From: Scilla litardierei
Taxonomy: Eukaryota; Streptophyta; Magnoliopsida; Asparagales; Asparagaceae
Length of the DNA stretch: 64,000 bases
Reading direction: 5' to 3'
NCBI GenBank assembly: GCA_030789695.1
Contig: CM061142.1
Location: forward strand, 155,840,714-155,904,713
In this document: piece after piece, positions 42,229 through 54,800 of the stretch
Layout: every line of letters starts with the position of its first letter
How positions within the stretch are numbered: position 1 is the stretch's first letter
Program-made: the position numbers and the translations under genes
The notes under the pieces: generated by a model
What the model was told of the DNA's origin: nothing
Seen by the model: only the letters and a program-made list of their open reading frames with translations
Database searches by the model: none

Positions 42229-44162
42229 ATGAATTCTCTTGATTGTGATTTTCCAAAAGGTCAGTCCATATCACGACTCCCTAACTTTAATGGTGCTGAT
42301 TATGCTTATTAGAAATCTAGAATGAAAGTTTATTTAGTGTCTGTTGATTATTACGTGTGGAAAATTGTTGAAAATGGGTATAAACCACCCATGATTATAA
42401 TTGAAGACACTGAAATATTTAAACCTGAAGAAAAATGGAATGATGCTGATTGGAGTCTTTATTCTCTTAATGGTAAAGCTATGAATGCACTTATTTGCTC
42501 TCTTGGTAAATATGAATTTAATCATATATCACATTGTCAAACTACGCAGAAAATATGGCATACGCTAGAGGTGACGCTTGGGGGAACGTCACAGGTGAAG
42601 GAGTCTAGACTTGCCTTGCTGAGTATAGAGTACGAGTGCTTTTGCATGCTTCCATCAGAATCCATCTCAGAGATGTTTGTGAGGTTCACCAACATCGTTT
42701 ACAAGTCTAGCTCCCTTCGTAAGCCATACTCTAGTCTTAAGCAGATAGGGAAAATCTTAAGGGCGCTCCCAAGCTTGTTTCGGCCTAAAGTCACTACCAT
42801 TCAAGAAGCTAAAGATTTATCACAAATGAGAGTGGAGGACTTGATAGGTAACTTGATGTCACACGATCTTGAGCTACAGAACATTGAAGAAAGAGAGAAA
42901 CCAAAGGAAAAGGCTCCAAAACCACTAGCTCTTCAAGCTGATGAAGATGAAGACGATGATCTTGATTAGGAGCATGCACTGATGGTAAGAGTGTTCAGTA
43001 GATACATCAAGACAAAGCAAGAAAGAGCTGAAATGGCACAAAGGTTTAATCGCTCTAATAAATATAGTCCTGCTAGAAATACGTTTGAACAAAATACTGT
43101 TGATAAAGTTGAATGTTCGAAATGCAGGAGGAAGGGACACTTCGCGAGAAATTGCCCACAAGAGAATAATAATTGAGCAGAAAAGAAAGGAAAAGCTCTA
43201 AAGTTAAGGTGGGATGACGATAGCGAAAATGAGATTGAAGAGACTCCGAACACCTCCCTCTGCTAATGACAAAACACAATGTGGTAAAATCTTGCACTAA
43301 AATTGAACTTGTGAATATTTGTAAGGGAATGCAAGACACAATTGATGAGTTAGAATCTACCTTAGATAGCTATAAGAATGGTAGCTTTATATTGCAACAA
43401 GAAAACTGTGACATGTCTAATAAAATTGTTGATTTAGAATCTACTGTAGAATGTTATAGAAATTCTAGTTTTGTATTACAAAAAGAAAATTGTGGCATGT
43501 CTGAAGAAATTGATAATCTGAAAGAAAAACTTGTTGCATGTAATCCTACCATTGATATGTTGAAAACGAAGAATTCTAGCTCGCATTAAAAACTTGATTG
43601 TCTTTCTTGTGCTACTTTGTTAAGTAATGTTAGTATGTGCAAAGAAAACTTGACTAAGCATGAAACTGAAAATAAAGTATTTATTGAAAAAATGTGCATG
43701 CTAAATAATGAGCTTAAAAGGAAAATGATTGATTTTGAAAAGAAAGAAAAGGAAAACAAGAAAGCTTTCATTAATAAATGCACTTTGCTTGTGAATAAAA
43801 CTGCGTTATTGAAATCCAAAGTCACGCACCTAGAATTGTCCATTAAGAAATTTTCAATTGGAAAACAACCGTTGGATATTATTCTTGGAAATCAACTTTA
43901 TGGCAATAATAGGCGAGGACTAGGATATGGTTTTAAAAATGGTGAAAAGACAAAGTATAGAAAAGTTCACATTGAAACAACAAAGGTTGGAAATCTTCAT
44001 GCAAAGTGCTTTACATGTGGTTGTGTTGGTCATACCTCTTATTATTGCAAATTTAGAAACACAAACATAAAGTTTAAGCAAGTATGGGTTCCTAAAAATT
44101 TGATGACTTACGTGAGTGGACCTTGTTGGATTCAAAGGTCACACGTAACATCTTCCATGTAA
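42229..44162 (+). pseudogene. gag: Copia B gag with coiled-coil extension, decayed
   Basis: Starts MNSLDCDFPKGQSISRLPNF (42229). In-frame stops at 42310 (at the conserved Trp after DYAY), 42967 and 43174, then a shift of frame. The UBN2 core is visible (SLNGKAMNALICSLGKYEF, QKIWHTLEVTLGGTSQVKES). One CCHC knuckle, CSKCRRKGHFARNC, is near 43117. Next is a Leu/Glu/Lys-rich predicted coiled coil (43266-43860, with a stop at 43587) containing repeated LESTLDSYKN/LESTVECYRN segments. A second knuckle, CFTCGCVGHTSYYC, lies near 44010, and KQVWVPK ends the recognisable part. Protease, which should follow, is absent. Confidence 0.82.
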
Positions 44163-45759
44163 GTAAGATGGAGGTGGCGAGGAACTGTGAATTGAACGTC
44201 GCATTTCTTTTAGTTCCTTAACCAAACGACGACGCGAAGGTATGTTTTTCTTCCTTGAACTTAATGAATATCTTCATAGCATTTTTGGTGTGCTTTCATT
44301 CTTTTTGTATGCTTGGCTTATTTTTTATTTGTGTGCTAGTTTATTTGCTAGATAGCTTAGTTCTTTATAATAAAAAAATGAAAAAGTCAAAAAGCAAAAA
44401 AAAATGGTGCTTAATGTATATCTTTTCTTTTGAATCATTTTAGTGATATTAATGAATGATAATCATATCCATGATGTATTACTTTTATGGCTACATGCGC
44501 ATGTTTGATTTTCTAAATAGCCATGACATGTTCAAAGATTAGAATAATGGGTTTTTCTCATATTAGTCCCTTAAATAATGTGTATTTTGATATTAGTCCC
44601 TTAAATCTTTGTAATTTGAATTTAGTCCTTCAAAGGGACTATTTAGGTTAAACTTTAAACATTTAAGGGACTATTTAGGTTAACAAAAGGGACTATTTAG
44701 GTTAATATTAAACATTTAAGGGACTAAATTCAAATTACAAAGATTTAAGGGACTAATATCAAAATGCACATAATTTAAGGGACTAATATGAGAAAAACCC
44801 TAGAATAATTTGATTTCTACACCTACACTTTCACTTCCACGAATATTAAATATTGTTGTACATTTGGAGACATCTTTTATGAAATATTGGAAAGTGAATG
44901 TAGGATGAAAATATCTGAAAATCTATGGGATATGAAGTATCTTGCCATGGATAAAAATTGAGCACAAAAGAATTGATTATGACAAAATTGAAAAAAAAAA
45001 AGAAAATCGCTCCGTATGAAAAATGGATACAATCCTTGGCAAGTACACTACCCACGAGTATCAAACATATGCTTTACGAGTAATCTTTAGCAACGGTGTT
45101 ATACTTGTCAAGCAATGCCACCCCCACATCTAAGAGTCCTCATTGGCTATGTTTTTGGGTGTGGCACCTTGAACTCATTTTTAATGAGATGTGGAAAATC
45201 AATCCTAGGTGATTTCATGTTTAATGAAAAATGTGGATTGGTTTTGGTTGAATTTCTTAAAAGTTCTCCTTATGTGCTTCAATGTTTAATCATCACACTT
45301 ACACTTTGGTGTAGAAGTCATTGTTATAACTTTCATTGAACTTGAAATGCTTATTCTTTGAATGTCTACATGCAAGTGCTAGTTGTAATTTATAATACTC
45401 TTAAGTTTGCATGTGGTATGAATTTGACGTCATATATACAATTTAGATGATAACAAAAGGGGAGAAATAATTGAGAAGATTTGAGATGCGGTGTGCATTA
45501 ATGCATATTTGTTTCATAAATGAATATTGGTTTAAGGGGGAGCATTAATGAATAATGAATGAATGCATGAATAAAGGGGGGCATGCTTGCACGTTTGAAA
45601 CATCATTGTTGCATACGTGTATGTTGCACACCATTGTTGCATTTGTTGCATATTAATTGCATACATCCTCCATTATCATACTTCGCACACACATGCCACG
45701 ATGATATAATTTGAATCGTTATTGCAATTATTAGTTTTTCATCATCAAAAGGAGGAGAT
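44163..45759 (+). other. Copia B internal 3' region without pol
   Basis: No recognisable coding sequence. It contains the foldback MITE and ends in a purine-rich tract (CAAAAGGAGGAGAT) at the 3' LTR start. Confidence 0.75.
44549..44800. mobile_element. Foldback MITE, Mutator-like, 252 bp
   Basis: The two ends are long inverted repeats starting GGGTTTTTCTCATATTAGTC, and the whole element folds back on itself. It is flanked by the perfect 9-bp duplication TAGAATAAT (44540-44548 and 44801-44809), the size typical of Mutator-like elements. The centre has three direct copies of GGGACTATTTAGGTTAA. Non-coding. Confidence 0.88.
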
Positions 45760-46657
45760 TGTTGGATACAATGTGTAGTTGGACACAACGATCGATGAAT
45801 TTGTGTTTGATGATAACAAACGTGTGGGAACGATTTTATGTGTGTGCTAAGTGTTTTCAGGAATAGCACTCTCGCAAATACTCAAAGAGAAACTAAGTAA
45901 AAGTGATGGAGAATTTGCCATGCATTAGCAAAGTGGACTAAGTCAAAGATGGAGATAATGGATACAAATATTGGACTAAGTCAAAGATGAGAAGATAAGA
46001 AGGAAATCAATTCAAATCCATATTTGAATTGATTCAAATCAATTGGTGCATGAATCAAATCCTAAAGCAATGCAAATTGAAGACTTGGTCAAAGATGGAG
46101 AGATAGGGAGAATCTCATGCAAATCAATATAAGGGATTAAATGAGATCTTATTTGAAATCTTATAGGTACTCAAATTCAAATCCTATTGCCATCCATATT
46201 CAAACTGCATATCCATGGTGATTCATTCAAATCCTATTCAAGTTAGGATTCTTTCCAATCTCCATCAATTATGGGATTCTAATTGATTCCATTATATCGC
46301 ATCCTCTCCTATATAAACCCATATTCAAAGGAGATATAATTAGAGAGAGGGAAACCAAAATCAAAGAGAGAATTCAGTCATCACCCTCCTTCCTCCTTGG
46401 TGCACAACTTGCAAGGATCCAAGCCATCTCCATTGCGCAAACTAGCTTCTATCCTCCTCCTTGCACAAAGCTCATTTGCCTACAATCTCCATTGCATCAA
46501 GCAACCAAGGCCAAAGCTTTAAAGCCATCCTCTCTCCTTGCGCAAGTAGCTAGCTTCTCTTATCTCAAATATTACGCAAGTCATCATCCATACAAGGCCA
46601 CAATAAATCTCCAAGGGAACTTCATCTTCTCCATTGCAAGCTTCTCCATTGCCAAAG

Positions 46658-48460
46658 TGATCACTCCATAGTTTACACCTTTTTTCTGCATGTTTGCATG
46701 CCATTTTGATCGCTCGAACCGCGCTTTTCACGATTTTTCGGCAATATTGCGATGCTTTTCACGATTTCTTGTTTTTGTCGAATTTCAGGAGATTTCAAGC
46801 GATTTGGAGTGATTCTGAGATGCACCCACTCCGGAGTGTCACCCGTGACTCTCCCGAGGGGAATTTTGCTATTGAAGAGGAGTGGAAGAAGAAAGAACGT
46901 CGTAGGAGCGATGATGGAGCAAAAATACGAAGATTGGGCATTTTCAGCATGTCACTCGGCCGAGTGAAGGAGTCACTCGGCCAACCATCGAAAGCCCGCT
47001 CGGCCGACCAGATCTGACACGTAGAAGACAGAGTATCAGCGTGCACTCGGCCGAACGTCGCCAGCCCACTCGGCCGAACCACGGAGACTCCACTCGCCCG
47101 AGTGGCATCAAGATGACGGCAACGAAAAATCCAGACTTACTGTAATTTGTCAGTCATCTCCTGAGTTCCGACTCGGCCGAGTGAAGAAGTCCCCTCGGCC
47201 GAAGCAAATAAAGTCACTCGGCCGAGTGACTCCCGAGGAGCCGACCCCCAAAAGTCTAAAGTTACTGGAATTTGTCAGGGTTTGTCACTCGGCTGAATGA
47301 CATTTGTCACTCGGCCGAGTGAGCCGTGCTGCCTGTAGCGTAAACTGCGATTTTGAGGCTGCGCAGGGGCATTTTCGTCACAGTTTTTTGGGCGTTTTTG
47401 GGGAGTATTTAACCCCAGTTTTTAACCTAGTTTAGAAAGCTTTTTCAGAACTTTTTGCAGCCTTTTTTAGATTACTTTTAGGAGATTAGATTGAGCTTTG
47501 AGGGGAGAGAGAAAAGTGTTATTTTTGTTGGATGCTATTGGTTCTTCATTGGTTTGTCTCTCTCTATATCAAAAACTCCATTTTTCTTGATACATTGAAT
47601 ATTGCAATGAATTCTATTGATTTTATTTGTGAATTTCTATTGAATTTCATTATGAATTGTGAGTAGTTTTATCTTCTTAAGGAGTAGGGATGAACCCCAC
47701 GAACCCTATTTCTAATTTGTGATGAATTGGTGAAATTATTGCTAGAATTGATTAGGGTTAGTTTATGATTGATTTAATACGAATAGCTAGGGATTCATAC
47801 CGATTGGGATTTGCAAGAGATTGGTTCCCAACTCGATAGGAAGCCCTAGATATTCGAATTGGGTTACAATTGGATTTCTCCGGAATCGGTTTGCAAGAGA
47901 TTGGACCGAAACTAGTGTTTTCGATTGTAATTCTATACCAATACCCGTTTGTAAGAGATTGAACGGGTAGGAACTATCCCAACCTAGGTCGTAGCTCGAG
48001 TTTGCACGAGAGTGGACTCGAGATACGATTGAACGATGATGTTGTTCTTCACGCTAGCTTGCCTAGGTTAGGGTTTGCAAGAGATTGGACCCTACCCTAG
48101 GTTTGCTATAGACCGGCAATAGCGCGAGAGCGTGAGCTTGGTTCTACATTTAGTTGCAACTAGTTCACCTGAACTTTAAGTCTAGCATTTGTGACACCTA
48201 CGAATCACAATGACGAGATACGGTTTGTAGCGGGGATTCCCTAACCCTAGGCGTCTTTATTAATTTGATATTTCCTTTATACAATTGAACGTCTGTGACC
48301 GCTTTATTGCGAACATTTCTCGACTGTTCTTATAGCCAGGTGAGTTGAAGTAGACACCGTCATTTGGCCTCCTCGTGTTCGATACCCGCTCACCGCTACA
48401 CCGTGCGCTTGCGGTAAGACTAGCGAGTCTCGTCCCGGGTGTGTATCCGGGGCACGATCA
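46658..48460 (+). mobile_element. Solo LTR of the CACTCGGCCGAGTG family, 1803 bp
   Basis: TGATCACTCC...CACGATCA flanked by the perfect duplication CAAAG (46653-46657 and 48461-48465). The Copia B left LTR shows the empty site. It has a palindrome array, then TATTTAA at 47406-47412, then a non-coding leader-like stretch. With no internal domain it is the product of LTR-LTR recombination. I could not name the family; its layout recalls Ty3 Tat/Athila-type LTRs. Confidence 0.9.
46953..47321. repeat. CACTCGGCCGAGTG palindrome array in the solo LTR
   Basis: About eleven full or half sites, first at 46953-46966 and last at 47308-47321, ending about 85 bp upstream of the TATTTAA box. Confidence 0.85.
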
Positions 48461-49257
48461 CAAAGCACCCTTGCATAGCTCCCTCCTCATTGTGCAAACC
48501 ACCAAGCAAAGCTACATGGTCACAACATCCTAGTCCCATTCACATTCAAGGCCACAATATATCCAAGGGTACTCCTTCAACCATTGCACAAGTCATCAAC
48601 AAGGGAAGCCATCCATACATTGCGCAATACAAAATGAAGTATCCATCCATAGTTGTGCAAGTGTCATCAAGGGTGTCCATCACAAGGCCGCAACTTCATC
48701 AAGGGGGCTTACTTAGATCATCATCCAAAGAGGAGGACATGACGTTGGCAACTACATCCTGTCGGATACGATCTGACTTGAGCTGATTGACAGAGACGAC
48801 TACCGCTACACAAACTGAGATTTCCTAAACCCTTTAATATTTTATTTGTGTAGTAGTAGCAATCTTTGTATGGAAAAATTTACCATACTTGTGTTTTGTG
48901 GTCTTGTTTAGTCTCGGACTAGACAAGGGGATCTTGACTAGTTGGGGCTTGTCAAGACGGGAAGCATTTACTAGGTTGATAGTATTTTGCACTCGGGGAG
49001 TATGGTACGAACTAGGTGAGAGTTGAGTTCGGGCTCATAGTTCATTGTATTTGTACAAAGAAACATATTAATGCTATTATCTGCTTGGGTCTGGACGTAG
49101 GTCATGGATGCGATCGAACCAGGGTAAACCAGGCTCATAGTTCATCGCTTATTATTTACTATTGATTTTCTATAACTGCCTACGATTGCTCGTAAGTTGC
49201 ATGAAAATTTTTATTAGCCTATTCACTCCCCCTTTAGGCTTAGATCTAGATCCAACA

Positions 49258-49425
49258 GACCCTTCTGCGTCGTCAGTCATAAGTCAAAAGGGCCACCCCT
49301 TTGCCACTGAACGACTATATCGTGTCTTCTGCCGTAAGTCAAAGGGCCACCCCTTCGCCAATGAATGATCCCCTCGTGTCGACAGTCGTGGATCGAGGGA
49401 ATCACTCCCTCGCCATTGAACGAAG
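49258..49425. repeat. 54-bp tandem array, right part
   Basis: Continues the array interrupted at 4455 for about three diverged units, beginning with the GACCC duplication of Copia B. Confidence 0.85.
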
Positions 49426-49486
49426 TGGTCTATTTCTATCATGGTTCAACGGCTTAACCCCGATCATCCTGGGCAAGGGTCTAACC

Positions 49487-50978
49487 TGTAGAGGAATGTG
49501 TCCTCGGATCATTTGTACTTGATGCAAATGATAATTTAAGCCTAGATAGGGACTAATTTGCATATGCTGCAAAAGATATTAAATGTATCTTAAATTGTTT
49601 AAGACTATATTTAATAAATAAATGTAAGGAAAAGTTCACGAGTAAGTCGGGAATGTCCCGGTCTATGCCCAGGTTCGATCGGCGTCCAAATCGGACGTCG
49701 AATGCTCTACATATGACCAAAACTAGCCCAAGCCTAGATTAAATCAGCCCTTTGGGCTGATTAATAATTAAAGGGAGGGGAGGCCTACCTTAAGTTCGGC
49801 CCATTGGGCCAGGTGTTGCAATTAAGGAGAAACAGGCGCCCCTTTTGGGGCGCCTGTCACAAGCGCCCGCAGGGCGCTCCGTGTGCCCTGCCGGCGCGTG
49901 CTTGGCACGCGCCTGCGGGCGCGTGCCTGGCATGTATCGCAGGGCGCCAGGCACCCTGCAGAGGCGTGTGCCAGGCACGCGCCTCCAGGCGCATGACAGG
50001 CACGCGTCCCTCGGGTTCTGCGCGTGCAGCAGCTACGTGGGGCCCCTGTACGGGCCCCACACCTAGGGTTATGAACCATATGTGCGTTTTCTCTTTGACG
50101 GCTGCCTGTATTTGCGAAATACAATGTTTGGGCTGATCTTTGGACGATCAATTGAGGGGTCAAACGGACTCGGATTGACGAACGGTTTTTTCCTATGTGT
50201 TCACTGTTGAACGCCCTTCGGATTGATAGGTTGTATCAATCATGAAGTTCAACGGTGAGGGAGTTAAAATTCACGGAAGTTTAGCCTTTGTGAAAGGCAA
50301 ACTAAATTGAATTAATGAAACCCAAACTTTAGTCCCACATCGGATTTTGAGTAAAGGGGAGCAGTCAGCTACCTATATAAATAGGGGTCTGCTCCACTCC
50401 TCAAAAGTCGTCCCAAGCTCTAGATCTGAGCGGCTCTCGTAAATGTTGGAGCACGCTCAGATCTAGGCTTAAATTAATATTTCTCCTCTCCCTAATATTT
50501 CTGCCTTACTCCTGAGGGCTCTAGCAAAGCTGCAAAAGAGTTCGGATTCAGATTCGAAATCTTGGCAAAGGTTTCACTCGCGTGAAACTTTCTTCGGCGT
50601 GTGTTGGCTCGGCAACACGGGGATTGATCGCCTCGGGATACGGAGCGGTTCGAGGAGCGGTTCGAGGAGCGGCTCGGCGTGGGATGGGGAGCGGCTCGAA
50701 AGACGGTGCAGAACATCTCGCCTGTCCCAGGGTTGAGATTATGGGTATGTGTTTTATTAGCATTAGTTTAATTTAATCTCAGTAGGTTAGATCCTTCTTG
50801 GGATGGTCAGATCCATACCAGTTGGCATAGATCTTGGCTAAGGGTCTTGTACCTTAGGGCTGAGTTAAATTGTTTAACTTGTTTATTCTTCCGCTGCAAT
50901 TCTTTTTATGTCTATGTTCCGTCCGAATTAGGACGAGAATAGAGTTTTTATGCCCTAAGGGTTTCACAAAACCCTTCA
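49487..50978 (+). repeat. Copia C 5' LTR
   Basis: TGTAGAGGAATG...AACCCTTCA. A GC-rich block (49840-50060) is built of GCGCGTGC/GGCACGCGCC-type inverted units. TATATAAATA at 50374-50383. Confidence 0.9.
50374..50383 (+). promoter_or_regulatory. TATA box TATATAAATA (Copia C, 5' LTR)
   Basis: Conserved at 56820-56829 in the 3' LTR despite about 1.5 kb of otherwise diverging sequence. Confidence 0.6.
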
Positions 50979-50979
50979 G

Positions 50980-50992
50980 TGGTATCGGAGCC
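50980..50992 (+). other. Primer binding site, tRNA-iMet type (Copia C)
   Basis: TGGTATCGGAGCC, one base after the LTR end, with one mismatch in the iMet complement. Confidence 0.82.
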
Positions 50993-53900
50993 TAGGTTTG
51001 CGTAACGATCTAGTACTGCTATTTTATTAAACATTAAAAATTCTTTTTAAAATACTTTTAAATGTTTTGAAGTTATGAGATAATTTTAAAATATTTTAGA
51101 TGCCTTATAAAAAATTTTAGAAGACCTTTTTTTTGAAAATGTTTCTTTAAAAATTTATGTGATATGTTTAAAATGTTTTAGATGTTTTAAATTCTATATG
51201 ATAAAACTTTTTTAACATGAAATTTTTTTAAAATGATGTTTTAAATTTATAAGATAATTTTAAAACTGATTTTAAAATTTTAAAAAATTTTATGCGATAA
51301 ATATTTTAAGTAGCATGCAAAATTTTGTGATCTATTTTAAAGCAAGCTTTTTATTTTTATGAGGTAAAATAAAATGTTTTAAAAATCACAATTTTAAATT
51401 TAAATGTTAAATTTAAGTTTGCATGCTAAAATTGTTTATGCGATAAACTTTAGTCTATTTAATTGTTAAATGGTTGTACACTTTTATTTTATGCGATAAA
51501 TTAGTGTAACTTTATGTTAATGGCTATGACATTTTGTCCCTTATTTGATAACACAAGGCAACCTTTTAGGTTAGCCATTAAGAAATCATTAAAATTTATT
51601 AATTGAATTTTAATGACATGCTATGGTTTAATAAAACTTTTAACAACCCTTTAAGACCTAATTCCTGATTAGGGTAGTCCCTTTAATGAATTTTTAATTC
51701 TAATTATTATTATTAATTCTCATTAAATGACTTCGCTTTTAGCGATGTTAATAAATTTATTAAAATCCTAATAACGATTAGGATAGCACGTGAACCTTAT
51801 AGTTGATAAGGATTTAATAAAAGTTATTAAACAAATCCTAAAATTTTGAATTTAAGGATGCAACTAGTTGATAGGATTACTTAGTTGTTAATAAAAGCCT
51901 TTTAGTCTATGCCACGCATATAAAAATGACAAGCTTCATTCAATGGACCATGATCCAGTCAATGTGCTTGGCTAAATTTGCCGGATCACCCTTTATAGGA
52001 GTAGTGATCCTGGCTTAGTCAATTCTCTGGGTGTGTTCCGCTGGACCGCAATGTCGCAAATCATGATTGTATGACACCCTGGACTATATCTAAGTCAAAT
52101 ACGTTAATAATCTTCTTCAAGATTAGCCGTAGCCCTCCTTGTTTTAGGGGTTGGCAACTATAGGACCCGTGTTATAGTTGTTGAGCTACACTCAAGCTGT
52201 AACATGGCAACCTTGTAAAAACCAACTCCTTAAATACATATGATGTAGTCTAAGACCTAACCCAAACCGACGGGTCGTGAATACACCGAGCACCGGGGCA
52301 AGTCAGGCTAGACACGAAAACAAGGGTCCGACTAGACAATACATTGTGATTTGGATGAGTACACTCATGATCACAAATGGTTAGGGGTAAAAACCGATAA
52401 GAGGGTCATATCTAATATGATCAATGAAGAGTCATCTTCTGATTACAGAGTCAAGCAACTTGTTGAGCTACACTCAAGGTTGTTAAGGTTCAGGGTGATT
52501 GGATCTCTTACCCATTAATTTTAATTCGATTAAATCGTTCGTTATTAAGCTTTGAAACGATCGTAAAAATAGTGGGAGGATATAGATAGATAAAAGCCAA
52601 TATACCTATATTTAATATTGAACATATGCTAAACTAGGGCAAGACTTTGTTTACTGAAGGAATCAAAATATAATATTTTAATGAAATAAGTTAACTGGTC
52701 AAAAAGGTTGATTAATTGAATATCAAGTTAAATTCTAATTGATAGAATTAAAACTATATTCTCGTTGACATTAAAATGACCTTCTAAAGAACAGACTTAA
52801 GAAATATGATTTCATTAAGCTCTGGGTCTAATAAATAAATTCAAGCTACATGACACTCGTCTCTATATGAGACAGCTTGAATATATATGATATTCAAAGT
52901 ATGTTTCTCCCTACAACTTGTCGAGCTACACTCAAAGTTATATGGTCAAACAATTTTGATCCGCAAAGTTCGAGAATTCGATCAAATCGTTTGAGTCGAA
53001 TACGAGTGCATGAGCGGTACAAGACTATGTATCCCAACTGGATCTTGAGACACATAACTTCTTGAGCTACACTCAAGATTGCAACTCTCAGGCGTTTGGA
53101 TACATGAGTTGCTTGCATAGTTATTTATTTATGTTGGGTTATTTAATTTCTAAATATGATTTAGAAAAGGAAGAAGGCACTCCGGAAAGTCAATTGAGAA
53201 AGTTAGTTATATTTATCATTAGTAAAGGCATAAGTAGGCGGAAATGAAAATGTGACATATTTTGATGTCACGATTTCAGAATAATTGTTATATAAAAGAT
53301 GTCTAACACATTTTTGACGAATGTCGTCACCTTGCTTCTGAAGCAATGTTTTGTGTTAGTAATTTGTGATAACTAGAATATATTAAATGTTAATATAAAA
53401 ATACACAAAATAGTAGCAAACTTATATGGCAAAATAGACTAGGCCGTATCGAGAAACTAAGCTTCACAAGTCACATAAAGAGGGGTCTAACCTCTCGTAT
53501 TATGAAGTCTACGGACACTTGTGAGTCTTACCCTCTTAGATATAATAGCCGAAACCCATCTGTAAGACAGTGGGAGAATGAGTTATCGAACTCATTCTTG
53601 TACATACTGATGTACCCAAGTCTAGATTAACCAAAATAAGTTATTCGTATATTTTATTAAGACACGTGTTCTTGATGAAACACAAGTCTGATAAAATAAA
53701 GAATGAAATGACAAAAGTATTTAAACTGATTCGATTAGATCGAATGGTCAAATATTTAGCTACATAAAATCTTGCGTAATTAAAAGAAAATGTAATTTTC
53801 TCTCAGGTCAAGTCTATTAACACATCCGCGTGTTAAAGGTATGAATCACACTAAGTTAGACTTGGTGCGATCCATAGCAAGTGACTTTGAGTTAAGTCCT

Positions 53901-54715
53901 CCCCCTGGGTTAAGTCCCAGATAGTAATGCCTAGGTTTTGACAATGTTCTTTGAGGACATTATCAATAAGATATTCATAAAATAAATCATTAAGAAGTTG
54001 TATAATTACTCGAATTTCGTGGGACGAATTGTCGAGTTAGACATCATTACTAATGATGACTTAGTCAACTTCTAGGATAAAATTCGGAGTAGTAACTCCG
54101 ATCTATAACTTGATGCAATCAGAACAGGTCCGTGTGCGTAAATAAATTTTGGAATTTAGTTTACGTGCCCAAGGAAAAGGTTTCCTCATTTTCTGCAAGT
54201 AAATCTTTAAGTTAAAAGATTGGTGCAGAGAGAAATTAGTGAAGTACAATCATGTTGGTCGAGAACGGTTTTTATCCTAATTCCTATAAAACGGATTAGA
54301 ATGAAACTATTTTTCCACCAGCAGATGTGTACAGATCTACTCGGACCAAACTCGATGTAAACGCTTAAGTTGACCATGAAAATTGGAGCATTCACTTATA
54401 AGTTCGGTTTTCTAAATACGATTTAGACAAACCAACTTATATGAATTAGCCAGATAGTTTTCAAGGTCAGTGGGAGCGTATAAGTTACATGCGAAACATC
54501 AAAGAAATGAAACATATATTTTGACAAAGTAATCAAAAAGTTTGATACTTTATCAGAAATAGATATGAGTCATTTGAAATGACCAGTAACTAATTTAAAT
54601 GATTATCGTAAGGTACGATAAACTGGAAATAAAATATTATGGATCCCGATAGACTAAACGAAATATTTGAATGAGATTCAAATGGTTGGTCTAACATGAA
54701 CATAGAAACCCCTTA
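50993..54715 (+). other. Copia C internal region, non-coding
   Basis: AT-rich, dominated by TTTTAAA-type runs to about 51900, then mixed sequence without long ORFs. It contains four copies of the TTGAGCTACACTCAAG hairpin (52191, 52463, 52921 and 53061). I could not recognise gag, protease or integrase. Confidence 0.7.
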
Positions 54716-54800
54716 AGTCTATAGTGTAGACAGTTTTAGCAGATCCACTCATGAAGGCTCTGCCACATGAAGTCGGGAAAACTTATATGTAAAAACGGTA
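54716..54800 (+). pseudogene. Remnant of copia RNase H C-terminus (Copia C)
   Basis: Translation near 54730-54790 reads TVLADPLMKALPHEVGKTY, close to the ADPLTKALP motif at the end of copia pol. It is the only pol trace I can see in this element. It is followed by 1.2 kb of non-coding sequence to the 3' LTR. Confidence 0.5.

Larger units (their letters stand above)
4456..49257 (+). mobile_element. Copia B, outermost nested Ty1/copia element (gag only, old)
   Basis: It begins TGTTGG and ends CCAACA, flanked by the perfect 5-bp duplication GACCC (4451-4455 and 49258-49262). Without its insertions the LTRs are about 1.69 kb each and the internal part (42184-45759) is about 3.6 kb. The internal part has an iMet-type primer site, a decayed gag with zinc knuckles and a polypurine tract (45747-45759), but no recognisable protease, integrase or RT. 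It is therefore non-autonomous or heavily deleted. Its long LTRs and gag with a coiled-coil extension suggest a SIRE-like copia; that assignment is tentative. Confidence 0.88.
45760..49257 (+). repeat. Copia B 3' LTR, split by a solo LTR
   Basis: Pieces 45760-46657 and 48466-49257 (1690 bp together). TATATAAA at 46310-46317. It ends CCAACA before the GACCC duplication. Confidence 0.88.

Noticed and set aside
49804..50163. 110-113 aa ORFs on both strands, also 56313-56660
   Set aside because: Products of the inverted GC-rich block in the Copia C LTRs; both strands open, no domain.
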